Origin: Pseudomonas bijieensis
GTDB taxonomy: Bacteria > Pseudomonadota > Gammaproteobacteria > Pseudomonadales > Pseudomonadaceae
Direction of reading: 5' to 3'
Assembly (NCBI RefSeq): GCF_013347965.1
Contig: NZ_CP048810.1
Location: 5,021,501 to 5,085,500 of the forward strand
DNA length: 64,000 nt
In this document: piece after piece, positions 25,972-38,810 of the stretch
Numbering within the stretch: position 1 is the stretch's first letter
Layout of the letters: every line of letters starts with the position of its first letter
Position numbers and translations under genes: made by a program
Notes under the pieces: generated by a model
What the model was told of the DNA's origin: nothing
Databases searched by the model: none
The model's input: only the letters and a program-made list of their open reading frames with translations

Positions 25972-27009
25972 CTACTCAGCGGGCAAAGGCAGTCGCTGCC
26001 CAGCCATCAACAGCGACAACCGACTGAGGCTCATCCATGGCGAGCCAGCGGCCTGGCCCTTGATCTGCGCATCGATACGCTGGGCCTCGAGTAGCAATTG
26101 CGCCCAGCGCGGTGCGGAGTAGCGTTGCAGGGCCTTGCTCATCAGCGGTTTGCGTTTGTCCCAGACGGGCGGGCGGGCCTGGCTGAAGGCTTTGTCCAGC
26201 GGTACACCCTGGCTGTATTGCAGGGACAGGTTGGCCAGCAGGCGCAACTCCCGGGCCAGGGCCCAGAGGATCACCGGCGGCTCGACGCCTTCGCCCCGTA
26301 GACCTTCGAGCATGCGCAGGGCATGGGCGGCTTCGCCGTTGAGGATCGCATCGGTCAGCCCGAAGACATCGAAGCGCGCGCTGTCGGCCACGGCAGCCTG
26401 CACCGTTTCCACGGTGATCTGCCCACCTTCGGCCATTAGTTTGAGCTTTTCGATTTCCTGGGCGGCGGCCAGCAGGTTGCCTTCGACCCGGGCGGCGATC
26501 AGCTCCACCGCGTCCTGGCTGGCCGAGAGGCCGGCCTGGGACAGGCGCTGGCGGATCCAGCTGGGCAACTGGCTGACATCCACCGGCCAGATCTGCACGA
26601 ACTGGGTTTGCGGCCCTTCGACCAGGGCCTTGCCCCATTTGGTCTTCTGCGCGCTACCGTCGAGTTTCGGCAAGCTGATCAGCAGCACCGTGTCTTCGGC
26701 GGGGCGCGAGCAGTATTCGATCAGCGCGGCGGCACCCTTGTCACCGGGTTTGCCGGAGGGCAGACGCAGTTCCAGCAGGCGTTTTTCGGCGAACAACGAC
26801 ATGCTCGCCCCGGCTTGCAGCAGCGTGCCCCAGTCGAAACTGGCGTCGGCGGCGAATACCTGGCGTTCATCGAAACCTTGCTGGCGTGCCGCAGAACGGA
26901 TGGCGTCGGCGGCTTCCTGGCACAGCAGTGGGTCATCGCCACTGATGATGTAGACCGGCGCGAGGGCGCCTTGCAGGTGTTTGCCGAGTTGAGCGGGAGC
27001 GAGCTTCAT
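25972..27009 (-). CDS. holA: DNA polymerase III subunit delta
   Basis: Delta subunit of the clamp loader, which opens the beta clamp. At 345 residues it has the Pseudomonas length. The N-terminus is MKLAPAQLGKHLQG, followed by VYIISGDDPLLCQEA, typical of the delta AAA+-like domain, with an alpha-helical C-terminal collar. The frame is open 12 codons further upstream, but the family starts at MKL. lptE ends 40 bases upstream, so leuS-lptE-holA form an operon. Confidence 0.95.
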   Translation of the reverse strand: MKLAPAQLGKHLQGALAPVYIISGDDPLLCQEAADAIRSAARQQGFDERQVFAADASFDWGTLLQAGASMSLFAEKRLLELRLPSGKPGDKGAAALIEYCSRPAEDTVLLISLPKLDGSAQKTKWGKALVEGPQTQFVQIWPVDVSQLPSWIRQRLSQAGLSASQDAVELIAARVEGNLLAAAQEIEKLKLMAEGGQITVETVQAAVADSARFDVFGLTDAILNGEAAHALRMLEGLRGEGVEPPVILWALARELRLLANLSLQYSQGVPLDKAFSQARPPVWDKRKPLMSKALQRYSAPRWAQLLLEAQRIDAQIKGQAAGSPWMSLSRLSLLMAGQRLPLPAE

Positions 27010-27048
27010 AAGAGCGGGCGAGCGGGGCGCCGGAGCGCCCCGCAAGGC

Positions 27049-27654
27049 TTATTCAGCCGGGATCTGCATTGGCGACTGTTGCGGGGTTTCCGCTTCAGCC
27101 TTGCGTGCCGCTTCCAGCGCATCGGCTTCGGCCTTGGCGCGAGCATCGGCAGTCTGTTGCAGTTGCTCCAACTGGGCCGGGCTCAGTTGTTGCAGACGCA
27201 GCATCATGCGCTGTATGAGTTCACGGCGCATTTCGCCGCGCACTTCGATGGACTCCTGGTCGGAACCGGTGATGTTGTTGCCGTCGTGCAGGTAGACCTT
27301 CTGCACTTGCAGTTTGTCGTCCATCAGCACCAGGTCGTTATGGCCGCGAATCTCATAGCTCAGCACGTTGTTCAGTTCGTACTCGGCCGAACGACCAGCG
27401 CCGGCATAGCTCAGGCTGCGCTGGCTTTGCTGTTCGCGAGTCAATACGAGCTTGTACGGGGCGCCGCTGTAGACTTTCACGCCGCTGCTTTCCAGGTTGT
27501 CGCGCAGCATTTTAACGGTGTCGCCATAGGCGTCCCGTGCGCTGAGGTCCAGTTCCTTGATCGCCAGCTCGGTGGTGCCGGTGCCGCGCAGTTGGAAGCC
27601 GCAGGCGCTCAACAGGACCGCCAGGCCCACTACCAGCAGATTACGTTTGATCAT
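27049..27654 (-). CDS. lptE: LPS-assembly lipoprotein LptE
   Basis: Outer-membrane lipoprotein that plugs the LptD barrel and helps place LPS in the outer leaflet. It has a signal peptide with lipobox (LLSACGFQLRG), then the LptE domain. The 201-residue protein ends in an Ala/Glu/Gln-rich tail (ADARAKAEADALEAARKAE), likely helical, which is longer than in E. coli LptE. The start is the ATG at 27654; an open frame extends upstream into the gap after leuS. The leuS stop lies 90 bases before it. Confidence 0.94.
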   Translation of the reverse strand: MIKRNLLVVGLAVLLSACGFQLRGTGTTELAIKELDLSARDAYGDTVKMLRDNLESSGVKVYSGAPYKLVLTREQQSQRSLSYAGAGRSAEYELNNVLSYEIRGHNDLVLMDDKLQVQKVYLHDGNNITGSDQESIEVRGEMRRELIQRMMLRLQQLSPAQLEQLQQTADARAKAEADALEAARKAEAETPQQSPMQIPAE

Positions 27655-27744
27655 CTTGTTGCTCCCCTTGAACCCTATGGGGGTCGACCATGCGACCCCG
27701 CAGGTTGTATTCGGCGCCAGGCTCAAGCCTTGCGCCCGATCCAA

Positions 27745-30654
<2,910 letters not shown>

Positions 30655-30975
30655 ATGGTTGAATCACAACGAAAAGTCGCTACACCTGAGTTGTATGAAA
30701 AACTGATCGATCGTCTCGGGGTTGCCCTGGACGCTGCAAGAACCGCCGGTCGCTTGCGTGATGAACGCCCGGCAGAGCTGGAACTGCGTGGCTTGAGCCC
30801 CGCAGAGTTCGAACTGGTCAAGGCTTACCTCGAACAGGCCGGACATCAAGCTCCCACCAGTGGGGCCCAGGTACTCAAGCGTCTCGATGCGCCCCGTTCG
30901 GCCAAGGTTGTATGGCTCAAGGACCGGACGCCTGACAAGGATGCTGTAAAGGTCCGGTCGCTGCAGTTCAAGTAA
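30655..30975 (+). CDS. Conserved hypothetical protein, 106 residues
   Basis: Soluble, charged, with no signal peptide or membrane helix. The N-terminal half (PELYEKLIDRLGVALDAART) looks helical, the middle has AELELRGLSPAEFELVKAYLEQAG, and the C-terminus has KVVWLKDRTPD. In PAO1 a similar gene lies next to leuS (PA3986, from memory). I recognise no functional domain. The start is ATG with GAGG just before it. Confidence 0.75.
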   Translation: MVESQRKVATPELYEKLIDRLGVALDAARTAGRLRDERPAELELRGLSPAEFELVKAYLEQAGHQAPTSGAQVLKRLDAPRSAKVVWLKDRTPDKDAVKVRSLQFK

Positions 30976-31078
30976 AGCCGGATTCACGCGTGTCGCTCTT
31001 TTTGATTCAAGGTTTTTTCGAATCTGTTGTCGCTTTGCGTCAACCCACCTAGGCTTCGGGCATCTATGGAGATGCCCG

Positions 31079-31840
31079 ATGCCGTTTCGCTATTTCATCA
31101 AACAACTTTTATTGCCGCCCGGCATTCTTTTGCTGTTGTTGGCGCTTGCCTGGTGGTGGCGCAACTCTCGGCCGCGTCTGGCCCGTCTGTGCTTTTTCGT
31201 TGGGTTGGGTGGTTTCTGGCTGATGAGCCTGCCCGTGGTGGTGCAATGGAGCGCCAGGGCGCTGGAGCGCGAACCGCCGCTGTTGCTCAGTGATTGGGCG
31301 ACCCTGGCCCAACGTGCCGACGCCATTGTGGTGCTCGGTTCGGGCCGTGAACGCGGTGACCTGGCCTGGGGCGCCGACCAACCCACCGGCGTCGGCTTGG
31401 AGCGCCAGCGTTATGCCGCGCGACTGGCCAAGGCTTCAGGCTTGCCGGTGCTGACATCCGGTGGCTTGCACTATGGCACCCCGCCCAGCGAGGCTCGGCT
31501 GATGGCGGACTCGATGCTGGAGGATTTCGGCGTCAACGTGCGCTGGCAGGAGGGGCGTAGCCGTACGACCTGGGAAAACGCCCGGATGAGCGCCGAAATC
31601 CTGCTGCCGCAAGGCATCAAGCGGGTCGTGGTGGTCACCCAGGCTTGGCACATGCCACGGGCGGTCTGGAGTTTCCAGCGGTCGGGGTTTGACGTGGTGC
31701 CGGCGCCGGTGGGGTTCCTGGGACAGGACAATGCCCGGCCATTGGGCGGCTGGATGCCGGAGTTCAAGGCGATCTGGCAATCCGGGCAGTTGATGAATGA
31801 GGCGGTGGGGCTGGTGGGGTATTGGTTGTTCTATCGCTGA
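31079..31840 (+). CDS. YdcF/ElyC (DUF218) family membrane protein
   Basis: A 253-residue protein. Two hydrophobic segments in the first 55 residues are followed by a DUF218 domain. AIVVLGSGRERG, the segment LPVLTSGGLHYG, and VVVVTQAWHMPRAV define the family. E. coli ElyC of this family affects envelope integrity and undecaprenyl-phosphate use. The function here is inferred. The domain is predicted to face the periplasm. Confidence 0.9.
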   Translation: MPFRYFIKQLLLPPGILLLLLALAWWWRNSRPRLARLCFFVGLGGFWLMSLPVVVQWSARALEREPPLLLSDWATLAQRADAIVVLGSGRERGDLAWGADQPTGVGLERQRYAARLAKASGLPVLTSGGLHYGTPPSEARLMADSMLEDFGVNVRWQEGRSRTTWENARMSAEILLPQGIKRVVVVTQAWHMPRAVWSFQRSGFDVVPAPVGFLGQDNARPLGGWMPEFKAIWQSGQLMNEAVGLVGYWLFYR

Positions 31841-31869
31841 AACACCGCGCGGAGTGAAGTGATCGCTGT

Positions 31870-31963
31870 TGTGGCGAGGGAGCTTGCTCCCGCTGGACTG
31901 CGAAGCAGGCCCTGTTTTTGGGGCCGCTGCGCGCCCCAGCGGGAGCAAGCTCCCTCGCCACAG
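31870..31963. repeat. REP doublet, TGTGGCGAGGGAGC family
   Basis: An inverted pair of GAGCTTGCTCCCGCTGG cores lies between the convergent YdcF-like and lnt genes. It overlaps nothing coding if lnt ends at 31990. Confidence 0.9.
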
Positions 31964-31989
31964 GGTTTTTCATTCACATGGGGAACGAG

Positions 31990-33514
31990 TCAAACCGTTT
32001 TGGCCATCCGTCCCGCCATCAACGCCCAGCCCAGCAACAACACACACAAAATGATCAATGGCCACGAACGCCATTGCAGGTACGGCGTCAGGTCCTGCAT
32101 CGGCACCACTTCGCCATACAGGATGCCGCGTTCGAATTGCGGGATCTGTGCGGTGATCTGACCGAAAGGGTTGATCAGGCCGGTCACGCCGTTGTTGGTG
32201 GCGCGGATCATCCAGCGGCCGGCTTCCCAAGGCGCGCATCTGCGCCATTTGCAGGTGCTGCAACGGGCCGATCGAGGTGCCGAACCAGGTGTCGTTGCTG
32301 ATGGTCAGCAGCAAGTCGCTGCGCGCCGAGAGGCTGGCGGCAAATTCCGGGTAGACCACCTCATAGCAAATGAACGGTGCGATCTGGTAACCCTTGGCCT
32401 GCAGCAATGGCTGGTCGGCCGGGCCCCGGGCGAAGTCCGACATGGGCAGGTCGAAGAACGCGATCAGGCCGCGCAGGATGTCCTGTAGCGGTACGTACTC
32501 GCCGAACGGCACGAGTTTCTGTTTCAGGTAGGTGCCGTCGCCTTCGCCGGTCACGGTGATGCCATTGAAGTAACGCTTCTCGTGGTGGACCAGTTGGCGA
32601 ATCGGCACGCCGGTGATCAACGCCGAATGCCGCTCGGCGGCGAAGTTGCCCATCATGTCCAGGTAGCCCTGGGCGGACTCCTTGAGCACCGGTACTGCGG
32701 TTTCCGGCCAGATCAGCAGGTCGACGCGCTTGGAGGCGAAGCTCATGTCGCGGTACAGCGCCAGTTGCGCGTTGAGCTGCTCGGGGTCCCACTTCATGCT
32801 TTGTTCGATGTTGCCCTGGATCGCCGCGACGCTCAGCGGATCGCCCGAAGGGCTGGTCCAGGCATGCCCCTTGAGAGCCATGCCGACTACCCACGGGCCG
32901 ATCAGCAGCATCACGCCGGCCGCAATAAAACCTTTGCGCCCGCTGCGGATCAACCGGGGCGCGTTGTACAGCAGCGCGGCGGTCAAGGCCAGGGTGAAGG
33001 AGATCAACCACATCCCGCCCAGCGGCGCGAGGCCGGACAGCGGGCCGTCGAGTTGGCTGTAGCCGGAATAGAGCCACGGGAACCCGGTGAGGAACCAGCC
33101 ACGGAAGGCTTCCTGGCCCAACCACAGCGCGGCGAACGCCAGGGCATCGGCCAGCGGCGCCTCGTTGCGCCGCAGCCAGCGCGCCCAGAGCCAGGCGGGC
33201 AGGGCGAAGAACCAGGCGATGGCGGCGATGAACAGCAGCATCAGCAACCCGGCGAGCAGCACCGAGGCGCCGCCGAAGTTATGGATGCTGACGTAGATCC
33301 AACTGGTGCCGGCGCCGAACAGACCAAAGCCGAAACACCAGCCCCGGCCCAGGGCCTGGCGTGGCGACAACTCGCGCAGCCCGGCATAGAACAAGCCGAC
33401 CGCCAGCAATGCCAGCGGCCAGATATTGAACGGCGCCAGGGCCAGGGTGGTGATCGCACCGGCCGCCATGGCCAGCAGGTTACCGGGCCAGCCGGGGCGG
33501 GTTATCCAGCGCAT
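31990..33514 (-). pseudogene. lnt: Apolipoprotein N-acyltransferase with an apparent one-base frameshift
   Basis: Lnt N-acylates the Cys of lipoproteins at the inner membrane. There are about six membrane helices in the first 215 residues, then a nitrilase-type periplasmic domain. The triad is intact at Glu271 (WPETAV), Lys333 (KQKLVPFGEYV) and Cys383 (FICYEVVYPE). At residue 429-430 the frame breaks: the minus strand reads TTGGGAAGCC where TTGGAAGCC would continue as ALEAGRWMIRATNNG. One extra G in the run at 32226-32228 shifts the read frame, which then ends at 31970 with a nonsense tail. Removing it gives a 507-residue protein ending at 31990 with the final membrane helix. A sequencing or assembly error is likely, since the operon is otherwise intact and Lnt is usually essential. 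Confidence 0.88.
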
Positions 33515-33541
33515 TTTTGTCCTTAGCGGGTCTCGCAGGGG

Positions 33542-34381
33542 TTATCGGCCAATGGGGGACAGGCGCAGCAGGTGAATCCGACGGCTGTCGGCATTCAGGA
33601 TGCGGAAGCGCCAGGAACCGATTTCCGTGGTTTCGTTGCGCTTGGGCAGATGCCCGAAAGCACTCATCACCAGGCCGCCGACGGTGTCGAACTCATCGTC
33701 GGAGAATTGGCTGTCGAAGAATTCGTTGAAGTTCTCGATCGGCGTCAGGGCCTTGATCAGGAAGTCACCGCTGGGCAGAGGCTTGATGTAGCTGTCTTCC
33801 TCGACGTCATGCTCGTCTTCGATGTCGCCGACGATCTGCTCGAGCACGTCCTCGATGGTGACCAGGCCGGCCACGCCGCCGTATTCGTCGATGACGATGG
33901 CCATGTGGTTGTGATTGGCGCGGAATTCACGCAGCAGCACGTTCAGGCGCTTGGACTCGGGCACGAAGGTGGCCGGGCGCAACAGGTCCTTGATGTTGAA
34001 GCTGTCGCCGTTTTCCTGAAGGATCAGCGGCAGCAGGTCCTTGGCCAGCAGCACGCCCATGACATCGTCATGGCTTTCGCCGACGACCGGGTAGCGTGAG
34101 TGAGCGGAGTCGACCACGGCGGGCAAAAATTCACGCGGGGTCTGGGTCGCCTTGATGCTGACCATCTGCGAGCGCGGGACCATGATGTCGCGTACTTGCA
34201 GGTCAGCGACCTGGATGGCGCCTTCGACGATGGCCAGCGCTTCGCTGTCCAGCAGTTTGTTCTGGTGTGCATCGCGCAGCAGCTCCAGTAGCTCCTGGCG
34301 GTTTTTCGGCTCATGGGCAAAAGCCTGGGTGAGCTTGCCCAGCCATGACTTCTGCCCGTTGCTCGATCGATCTTCGCTCAT
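33542..34381 (-). CDS. corC: CorC/YbeX family transporter-associated protein with CBS domains
   Basis: A 279-residue soluble protein. Two CBS domains cover about residues 65-190 ([38 protein letters not shown]), followed by a CorC_HlyC domain. It is linked to magnesium/cobalt handling, and in this operon it sits with RNA and ribosome maturation genes. The start is the ATG at 34381. lnt follows 27 bases downstream, the usual ybeZ-ybeY-ybeX-lnt order. Confidence 0.94.
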   Translation of the reverse strand: MSEDRSSNGQKSWLGKLTQAFAHEPKNRQELLELLRDAHQNKLLDSEALAIVEGAIQVADLQVRDIMVPRSQMVSIKATQTPREFLPAVVDSAHSRYPVVGESHDDVMGVLLAKDLLPLILQENGDSFNIKDLLRPATFVPESKRLNVLLREFRANHNHMAIVIDEYGGVAGLVTIEDVLEQIVGDIEDEHDVEEDSYIKPLPSGDFLIKALTPIENFNEFFDSQFSDDEFDTVGGLVMSAFGHLPKRNETTEIGSWRFRILNADSRRIHLLRLSPIGR

Positions 34382-34421
34382 AGCGATTACTCTGAATCCT
34401 TTGTCGTTACAGGTTGATGTA

Positions 34422-34880
34422 TCAGTGTTCGTCGCCGGCGTAAGGGTCGGGATGACCCAGCTCTGCAAGCAACGTTCGTTCCAGTGCTTCCATTTCTTCG
34501 GCTTCGGCATCTTCTATATGGTCGTAACCCAGTAGATGCAAGCAGCCGTGAATCACCAGATGGGCCCAGTGGGCCTCAGGGGTCTTGTCTTGTTCCGTCG
34601 CTTCACGCTCCACCACCGGGACGCAGATCACCAGGTCGCCCAGCAACGGGATGTCGAGCAGTTCGTCGGGGACGTCGGCCGGGAACGACAACACGTTGGT
34701 GGCGTAGTCTTTCTGCCGCCAGGTGTGGTTCAGTTCGCGGCCTTCGGGCTCGTCCACCAGGCGGATCGTCAGCTCCGAGTCGGCGCTGCGTTGGCGCAGG
34801 GCCAGTTCGCACCATTGGCGGAACTGGGCTTCGCTGGGGGCGGCGTGTTCGCAGGCCACTTGCAGGTCGAGTTCAAGCAT
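34422..34880 (-). CDS. ybeY: Endoribonuclease YbeY (rRNA maturation factor)
   Basis: Zinc-dependent single-strand RNase acting in 16S rRNA 3'-end maturation and ribosome quality control. The metal site [15 protein letters not shown] has the HxxxHxxxxxH pattern. The protein is 152 residues. The ATG at 34880 is the family start, and the gene overlaps the end of ybeZ by eight bases, implying coupled translation. Confidence 0.95.
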   Translation of the reverse strand: MLELDLQVACEHAAPSEAQFRQWCELALRQRSADSELTIRLVDEPEGRELNHTWRQKDYATNVLSFPADVPDELLDIPLLGDLVICVPVVEREATEQDKTPEAHWAHLVIHGCLHLLGYDHIEDAEAEEMEALERTLLAELGHPDPYAGDEH

Positions 34881-35883
34881 CTTGGCGATTGCCCTTGTCT
34901 GCGGGCGCTGACTCGTCCTGGCGATGCTCGAAGCGCTCGTAGGCTTCGACAATGCGCTGCACCAACGGATGGCGCACGACGTCCTTGGGCATGAAGTGCG
35001 TGAAGCTGATGCCCGGCACATCCTTGAGGACCTGGATCACATGGTTCAGCCCGGACTTGGTGCCACGGGGCAGGTCGACCTGGGTGATGTCCCCGGTGAT
35101 GACGGCGGTGGAGCCGAAGCCGATCCGGGTCAGGAACATTTTCATCTGTTCGACCGTGGTGTTCTGGCTTTCGTCGAGGATGATGAAGCTATTGTTCAGG
35201 GTCCGGCCACGCATGTAGGCCAGCGGCGCGACCTCGATGACCTGGCGCTCGATCAGCTTGGCCACGTATTCGAAGCCGAGCATTTCATAAAGCGCGTCAT
35301 AGAGCGGGCGCAGGTATGGGTCGATCTTCTGGGCCAGGTCGCCGGGCAGGAAGCCGAGTTTCTCACCCGCTTCGACCGCCGGTCGCACCAGCAGGATGCG
35401 TCGTACCTGTTCCCGCTCCAGCGCATCGACGGCGCAGGCCACGGCCAGGTAGGTCTTGCCGGTACCGGCCGGGCCGATGCCGAAGTTGATATCGTTGCCG
35501 AGGATTTCCTTCACGTAGCGCTGCTGATTCAAGCCGCGAGGGCGAATCATGCCTTTTTTCGTGCGCAGGGCCACGGCAGGTTCCGACGGGGCGTGGTTGT
35601 CGAGTTCTTCGACAGCCGACTCCTGCAGGAACAGGTGGACGGTGTCCGGCGACAGCTCGCTCCCCTTGGTTTCCCGGTAGAGACGGCGCAGCAGGTTTTC
35701 CGCGGAGGTGGTGTGCTTGGGTTCGCCGATCAGTTCGAACTGGTTGCCGCGATTGCGGATCTCGATGGCCAGGCGCTGTTCGATCAAGCGCAGATGCTCG
35801 TCGAATTGCCCGCACAGATTGGCGAAGCGGCGAGCCTCAAAGGGCTCGAGAATAAAGCGATGTGGTTCGATGGGTGCGTTCAA
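34873..35883 (-). CDS. ybeZ: PhoH-family ATPase YbeZ
   Basis: A 336-residue protein of the PhoH-like P-loop family, a likely partner of YbeY. The Walker A motif is [11 protein letters not shown] and the Walker B is FIILDESQN. The best start is TTG at 35883, giving [17 protein letters not shown] as in P. aeruginosa. There is no ATG in the family-like region, and a frame open further upstream runs through the REP element at 35975. The order miaB-ybeZ-ybeY-corC-lnt is conserved. Confidence 0.92.
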   Translation of the reverse strand: MNAPIEPHRFILEPFEARRFANLCGQFDEHLRLIEQRLAIEIRNRGNQFELIGEPKHTTSAENLLRRLYRETKGSELSPDTVHLFLQESAVEELDNHAPSEPAVALRTKKGMIRPRGLNQQRYVKEILGNDINFGIGPAGTGKTYLAVACAVDALEREQVRRILLVRPAVEAGEKLGFLPGDLAQKIDPYLRPLYDALYEMLGFEYVAKLIERQVIEVAPLAYMRGRTLNNSFIILDESQNTTVEQMKMFLTRIGFGSTAVITGDITQVDLPRGTKSGLNHVIQVLKDVPGISFTHFMPKDVVRHPLVQRIVEAYERFEHRQDESAPADKGNRQDA

Positions 35884-35974
35884 GGTCGTTTTTAGCCGCC
35901 CAGGGGCAATTAAGGTGAAATCAAGGATAACGCCAGTAGGCTGGGTGCGAAAGCTCTTAATAAACCGAGCAAGC

Positions 35975-36064
35975 TTGTGGGAGCAAGGCTTGCCCGCGAT
36001 GAATGCAACTGGGTCCCTCAAGAATTGAGGCGCCTGTATCGCGGGCAAGCCTTGCTCCCACAAG
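35975..36064. repeat. REP doublet, GGGAGCAAGGCTTGCCCGCG variant
   Basis: An inverted pair of the GCAAGGCTTGCCCGCGAT core lies between miaB and ybeZ, inside what is otherwise one operon. Confidence 0.85.
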
Positions 36065-36089
36065 TTCTGCTTTCACAGGGGATCGGGGG

Positions 36090-37418
36090 TTACTGGACCA
36101 GCGAACCGCGCAGCGAGTGCGGTTGCGCGGCGTCGATGTGCACGTCGGCGAACTGGCCGATCAGGGCCGGGGTGTCGCAGCGGAAGTTGACGATGCGGTT
36201 GTTCTCGGTCCGGCCTTGCAACTCGCCCGGATCTTTTTTCGAGTAATCGGTCACCAGGATCCGCTGGATGGAACCGACCATTTGTCGGCTGATCTCGAAA
36301 CCTTGCTGGTTGAGGCGGTGTTGCAAGGCGTTGAGCCGTTCCTTTTTCACTTCTTCGGGGGTTTCGTCGGCGAGATCGGCGGCCGGGGTGCCAGGGCGCT
36401 GGCTGTAGACGAAGGAGTAGGAAAAGTCGAAGCCCACGTCTTCGATCAGCTTCATGGTCTGCTGGAAGTCTTTCTCGGTTTCGCCAGGGAAGCCGACGAT
36501 AAAGTCCGAACTGATGCAGATCCCCGGCACCGCCGCACGCAACTTGCGCAGTTTGGATTTGTACTCCAGGGCCGTATGGTTGCGTTTCATGGCGGCGAGG
36601 ATCCGGTCGGAACCCGATTGCACCGGCAAGTGCAGGTGCTTGACCAGCTCGGGAACGTCGGCGTGGGCCTGGATCAGGCTGTCGGAGAACTCCAGCGGGT
36701 GCGAGGTGGTGTAACGGATGCGGTCGATGCCGTCCACCGCCGCTACGACGCGGATCAGCTCGGCGAGGTCCGCCAGGCGGCCGTCATGGGTCAGGCCGCG
36801 ATAGCCGTTGACGTTCTGCCCCAGCAGCGTGACTTCGCGCACGCCGTTTTCCGCCAGGTGGATGATCTCGGCGATCACGTCGTCGAACGGTCGGCTGACT
36901 TCTTCGCCACGGGTGTAGGGCACCACGCAGAACGTGCAGTACTTGCTGCAACCTTCCATCACCGACACATAGGCGCTTGGGCCGTCGATGCGCGGTTCGG
37001 GCAGGTGGTCGAATTTTTCGATCTCCGGGAACGAGACGTCCACTTGCGGCAGCTTGGTGCTGCGCGCGGCGTCGATCATCTCCGGCAGGCGGTGCAGGGT
37101 CTGCGGGCCGAAGACCACGTCCACGTATGGTGCGCGATCACGGATGGCGGCGCCTTCCTGGCTGGCCACGCAACCGCCCACGGCGATGACCATTTCCGGG
37201 TTGGCCAGCTTCAGCTCGCGCCAGCGGCCGAGCTGGGAGTACACCCGGTCCTGGGCGCGTTCGCGGATCGAGCAGGTGTTGAGCAGGATCACGTCCGCAT
37301 CTTCAGCGCGGGCGGTGACTTCCAGGGCCTGGTGTTCACCCAGCAGGTCGACCATGCGCGAGCTGTCGTACTCGTTCATCTGGCAACCGTGGGTTTCGAT
37401 GTAAAGCTTCTTGGCCAT
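36090..37418 (-). CDS. miaB: tRNA-2-methylthio-N6-dimethylallyladenosine synthase MiaB
   Basis: Radical-SAM methylthiotransferase that forms ms2i6A37 in tRNA. The N-terminal UPF0004 domain ([17 protein letters not shown]) carries three cluster Cys residues, the central [17 protein letters not shown] holds the radical-SAM CX3CX2C, and a C-terminal TRAM domain follows. The protein is 442 residues. The start ATG at 37418 matches the family; 16 more upstream codons are open. Confidence 0.96.
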   Translation of the reverse strand: MAKKLYIETHGCQMNEYDSSRMVDLLGEHQALEVTARAEDADVILLNTCSIRERAQDRVYSQLGRWRELKLANPEMVIAVGGCVASQEGAAIRDRAPYVDVVFGPQTLHRLPEMIDAARSTKLPQVDVSFPEIEKFDHLPEPRIDGPSAYVSVMEGCSKYCTFCVVPYTRGEEVSRPFDDVIAEIIHLAENGVREVTLLGQNVNGYRGLTHDGRLADLAELIRVVAAVDGIDRIRYTTSHPLEFSDSLIQAHADVPELVKHLHLPVQSGSDRILAAMKRNHTALEYKSKLRKLRAAVPGICISSDFIVGFPGETEKDFQQTMKLIEDVGFDFSYSFVYSQRPGTPAADLADETPEEVKKERLNALQHRLNQQGFEISRQMVGSIQRILVTDYSKKDPGELQGRTENNRIVNFRCDTPALIGQFADVHIDAAQPHSLRGSLVQ

Positions 37419-37551
37419 GGACGGGATCATCACGTGATTCAAAGAACCGCGCATTATAGGGAACAAGTCCCCCGGTTCCTACCGCTGTGCGAGCAGTGGC
37501 TATGCTATAGTTCGCGCCCTCATTTTTACCCGCCGATGTGTTTCGCCAGCC

Positions 37552-37882
37552 ATGACCAAACGTGAAGCTCCAATCTACAAGGTGATTTTCCTCAACCAGG
37601 GCCAGGTGTTCGAAATGTACGCCAAGCAGATCTATCAAAGTGATCTGTGGGGCTTCCTGGAAGTGGAAGAGTTCGTCTTTGGCGAGCGCACGCAAGTGGT
37701 CGTCGATCCGAGCGAAGAAAAGCTCAAGGCGCAGTTCGAAGGCGTGGTGCGCAGCTTCGTGCCGATGCATTCGATCGTGCGCATCGACGAAGTCGAACGC
37801 CTGGGCACCCCCGAAAATCAGCGAAGCCCGCGGCGCGGTCGGCAATGTGATGCCGTTTCCGATGCCGATGCCTGAGAAATAA
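37552..37882 (+). pseudogene. DUF1820 family protein with an apparent one-base frameshift near its end
   Basis: The first 85 residues (MTKREAPIYKVIFLNQGQ to DEVERLGTP) follow the DUF1820 family found beside miaB in Pseudomonas. After GGCACC, a run of five C (37808-37812) throws the frame into ENQRSPRR, ending at 37875. With four C the frame continues as KISEARG...NVMPFPMPMPEK to a stop at 37882, which is the ending I recall for this family. So the gene is probably 109 residues in reality and the extra C is an error or a recent mutation. Function is unknown. Confidence 0.8.
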
Positions 37883-37910
37883 ACCTGTCGATAAGTTGAG
37901 CGCAGCCCTT

Positions 37911-38006
37911 TGTGGCGAGGGAGCTTGCTCCCGCTGGGCTGCGTAGCGGCCCTAAGATTTCTGGGAGCGCTTCGCACTCCAGCGGGAGCAAGCTCCCCTC
38001 GCCACA
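37911..38006. repeat. REP doublet, TGTGGCGAGGGAGC family
   Basis: An inverted pair of GAGCTTGCTCCCGCTGG cores lies between the convergent DUF1820 and Sel1 genes. Confidence 0.9.
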
Positions 38007-38037
38007 ATAAGCTCCCAGCCACAAGGCTGCGGTGGAT

Positions 38038-38592
38038 TCAGGGCAGCGGGGAGAAAGGTGTACGCCCATCGGCGTTCTGCAATTCCATCAGGTATTTGCG
38101 AAAGATCTGCCCCAGCACCTGGGTCGCCACTTCCAGCTCGTCGCGGGGCATTTGCTCGGCGACTTCGTCGGCGGTGTCCAAGGCCTCTTCGGCGCCGTTG
38201 ACCGCCGCCATCTTCAGGACAATGTAGGCCTGGACGTTGTTGGCCGGTACGCCTTCGCCATGAAAGAACATGCCGCCGAGCTTGAATTGCGCCTGGGCAT
38301 GGCCTTGGAGGGAGGCTTTTTCGAAGTAGTTGAGGGCCTGCTTGAGATCGCGCGGTGCAGCCTTGCCTTCGTAGTAGAACTCGCCCAACTCGTATTGCGC
38401 TTGTGCATCACCTGCATCCGCCGCTTTTTGACAGGCGTCGAGTGCCGGTGCGAGATCTTGTGGCTGGGTGTTGAGCGTGCAACGGCCCAGCGCCGGGATC
38501 AACAACGAGTTGCCGCCTGCCTGTGCATTCGCCAGCAGGGGCTGAAGGAGCAACAGGCAGCCCAAGGCAAGGGTGCGGCCGGTGCGGTTCAT
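38038..38592 (-). CDS. Sel1-repeat (tetratricopeptide-like) exported protein
   Basis: A 184-residue protein with a signal peptide (MNRTGRTLALGCLLLLQPLLANAQ). About three Sel1-like repeats follow (ACQKAADAGDAQAQYELGEFY, YFEKASLQGHAQAQFKLGGMF, and a third degenerate copy). Sel1 repeats mediate protein contacts, often in envelope or signalling systems. The role is unknown. The start is the ATG at 38592; a 20-codon upstream extension of the frame lacks a signal-like sequence. Confidence 0.85.
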   Translation of the reverse strand: MNRTGRTLALGCLLLLQPLLANAQAGGNSLLIPALGRCTLNTQPQDLAPALDACQKAADAGDAQAQYELGEFYYEGKAAPRDLKQALNYFEKASLQGHAQAQFKLGGMFFHGEGVPANNVQAYIVLKMAAVNGAEEALDTADEVAEQMPRDELEVATQVLGQIFRKYLMELQNADGRTPFSPLP

Positions 38593-38771
38593 GGGAATCG
38601 ACTTACCTCTGAGGGGCGCGCGGACCCTCCGGGGGATCCAATAAGCGCGCATTATGAAATAAGCAGGGCCATCCTTACAAAGTCTTTACTCGTTTTTCTG
38701 CTGCGCGGGAATGCTAATAGCTGCTTCGGGCATAAATACGTAGGAAAAGAGCGGGGGAGTTGTCGGCAATC

Positions 38772-38799
38772 ACTGACGCCAGCTTCAGCCAGCGTCAGT
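38772..38799 (-). terminator. Hairpin downstream of hemL
   Basis: ACTGACGC and GCGTCAGT pair perfectly around a 12-base loop, about 12 bases after the hemL stop. It lacks a T-tract, so termination is plausible but not certain. Confidence 0.5.
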
Positions 38800-38810
38800 T
38801 ATCCACAGTC

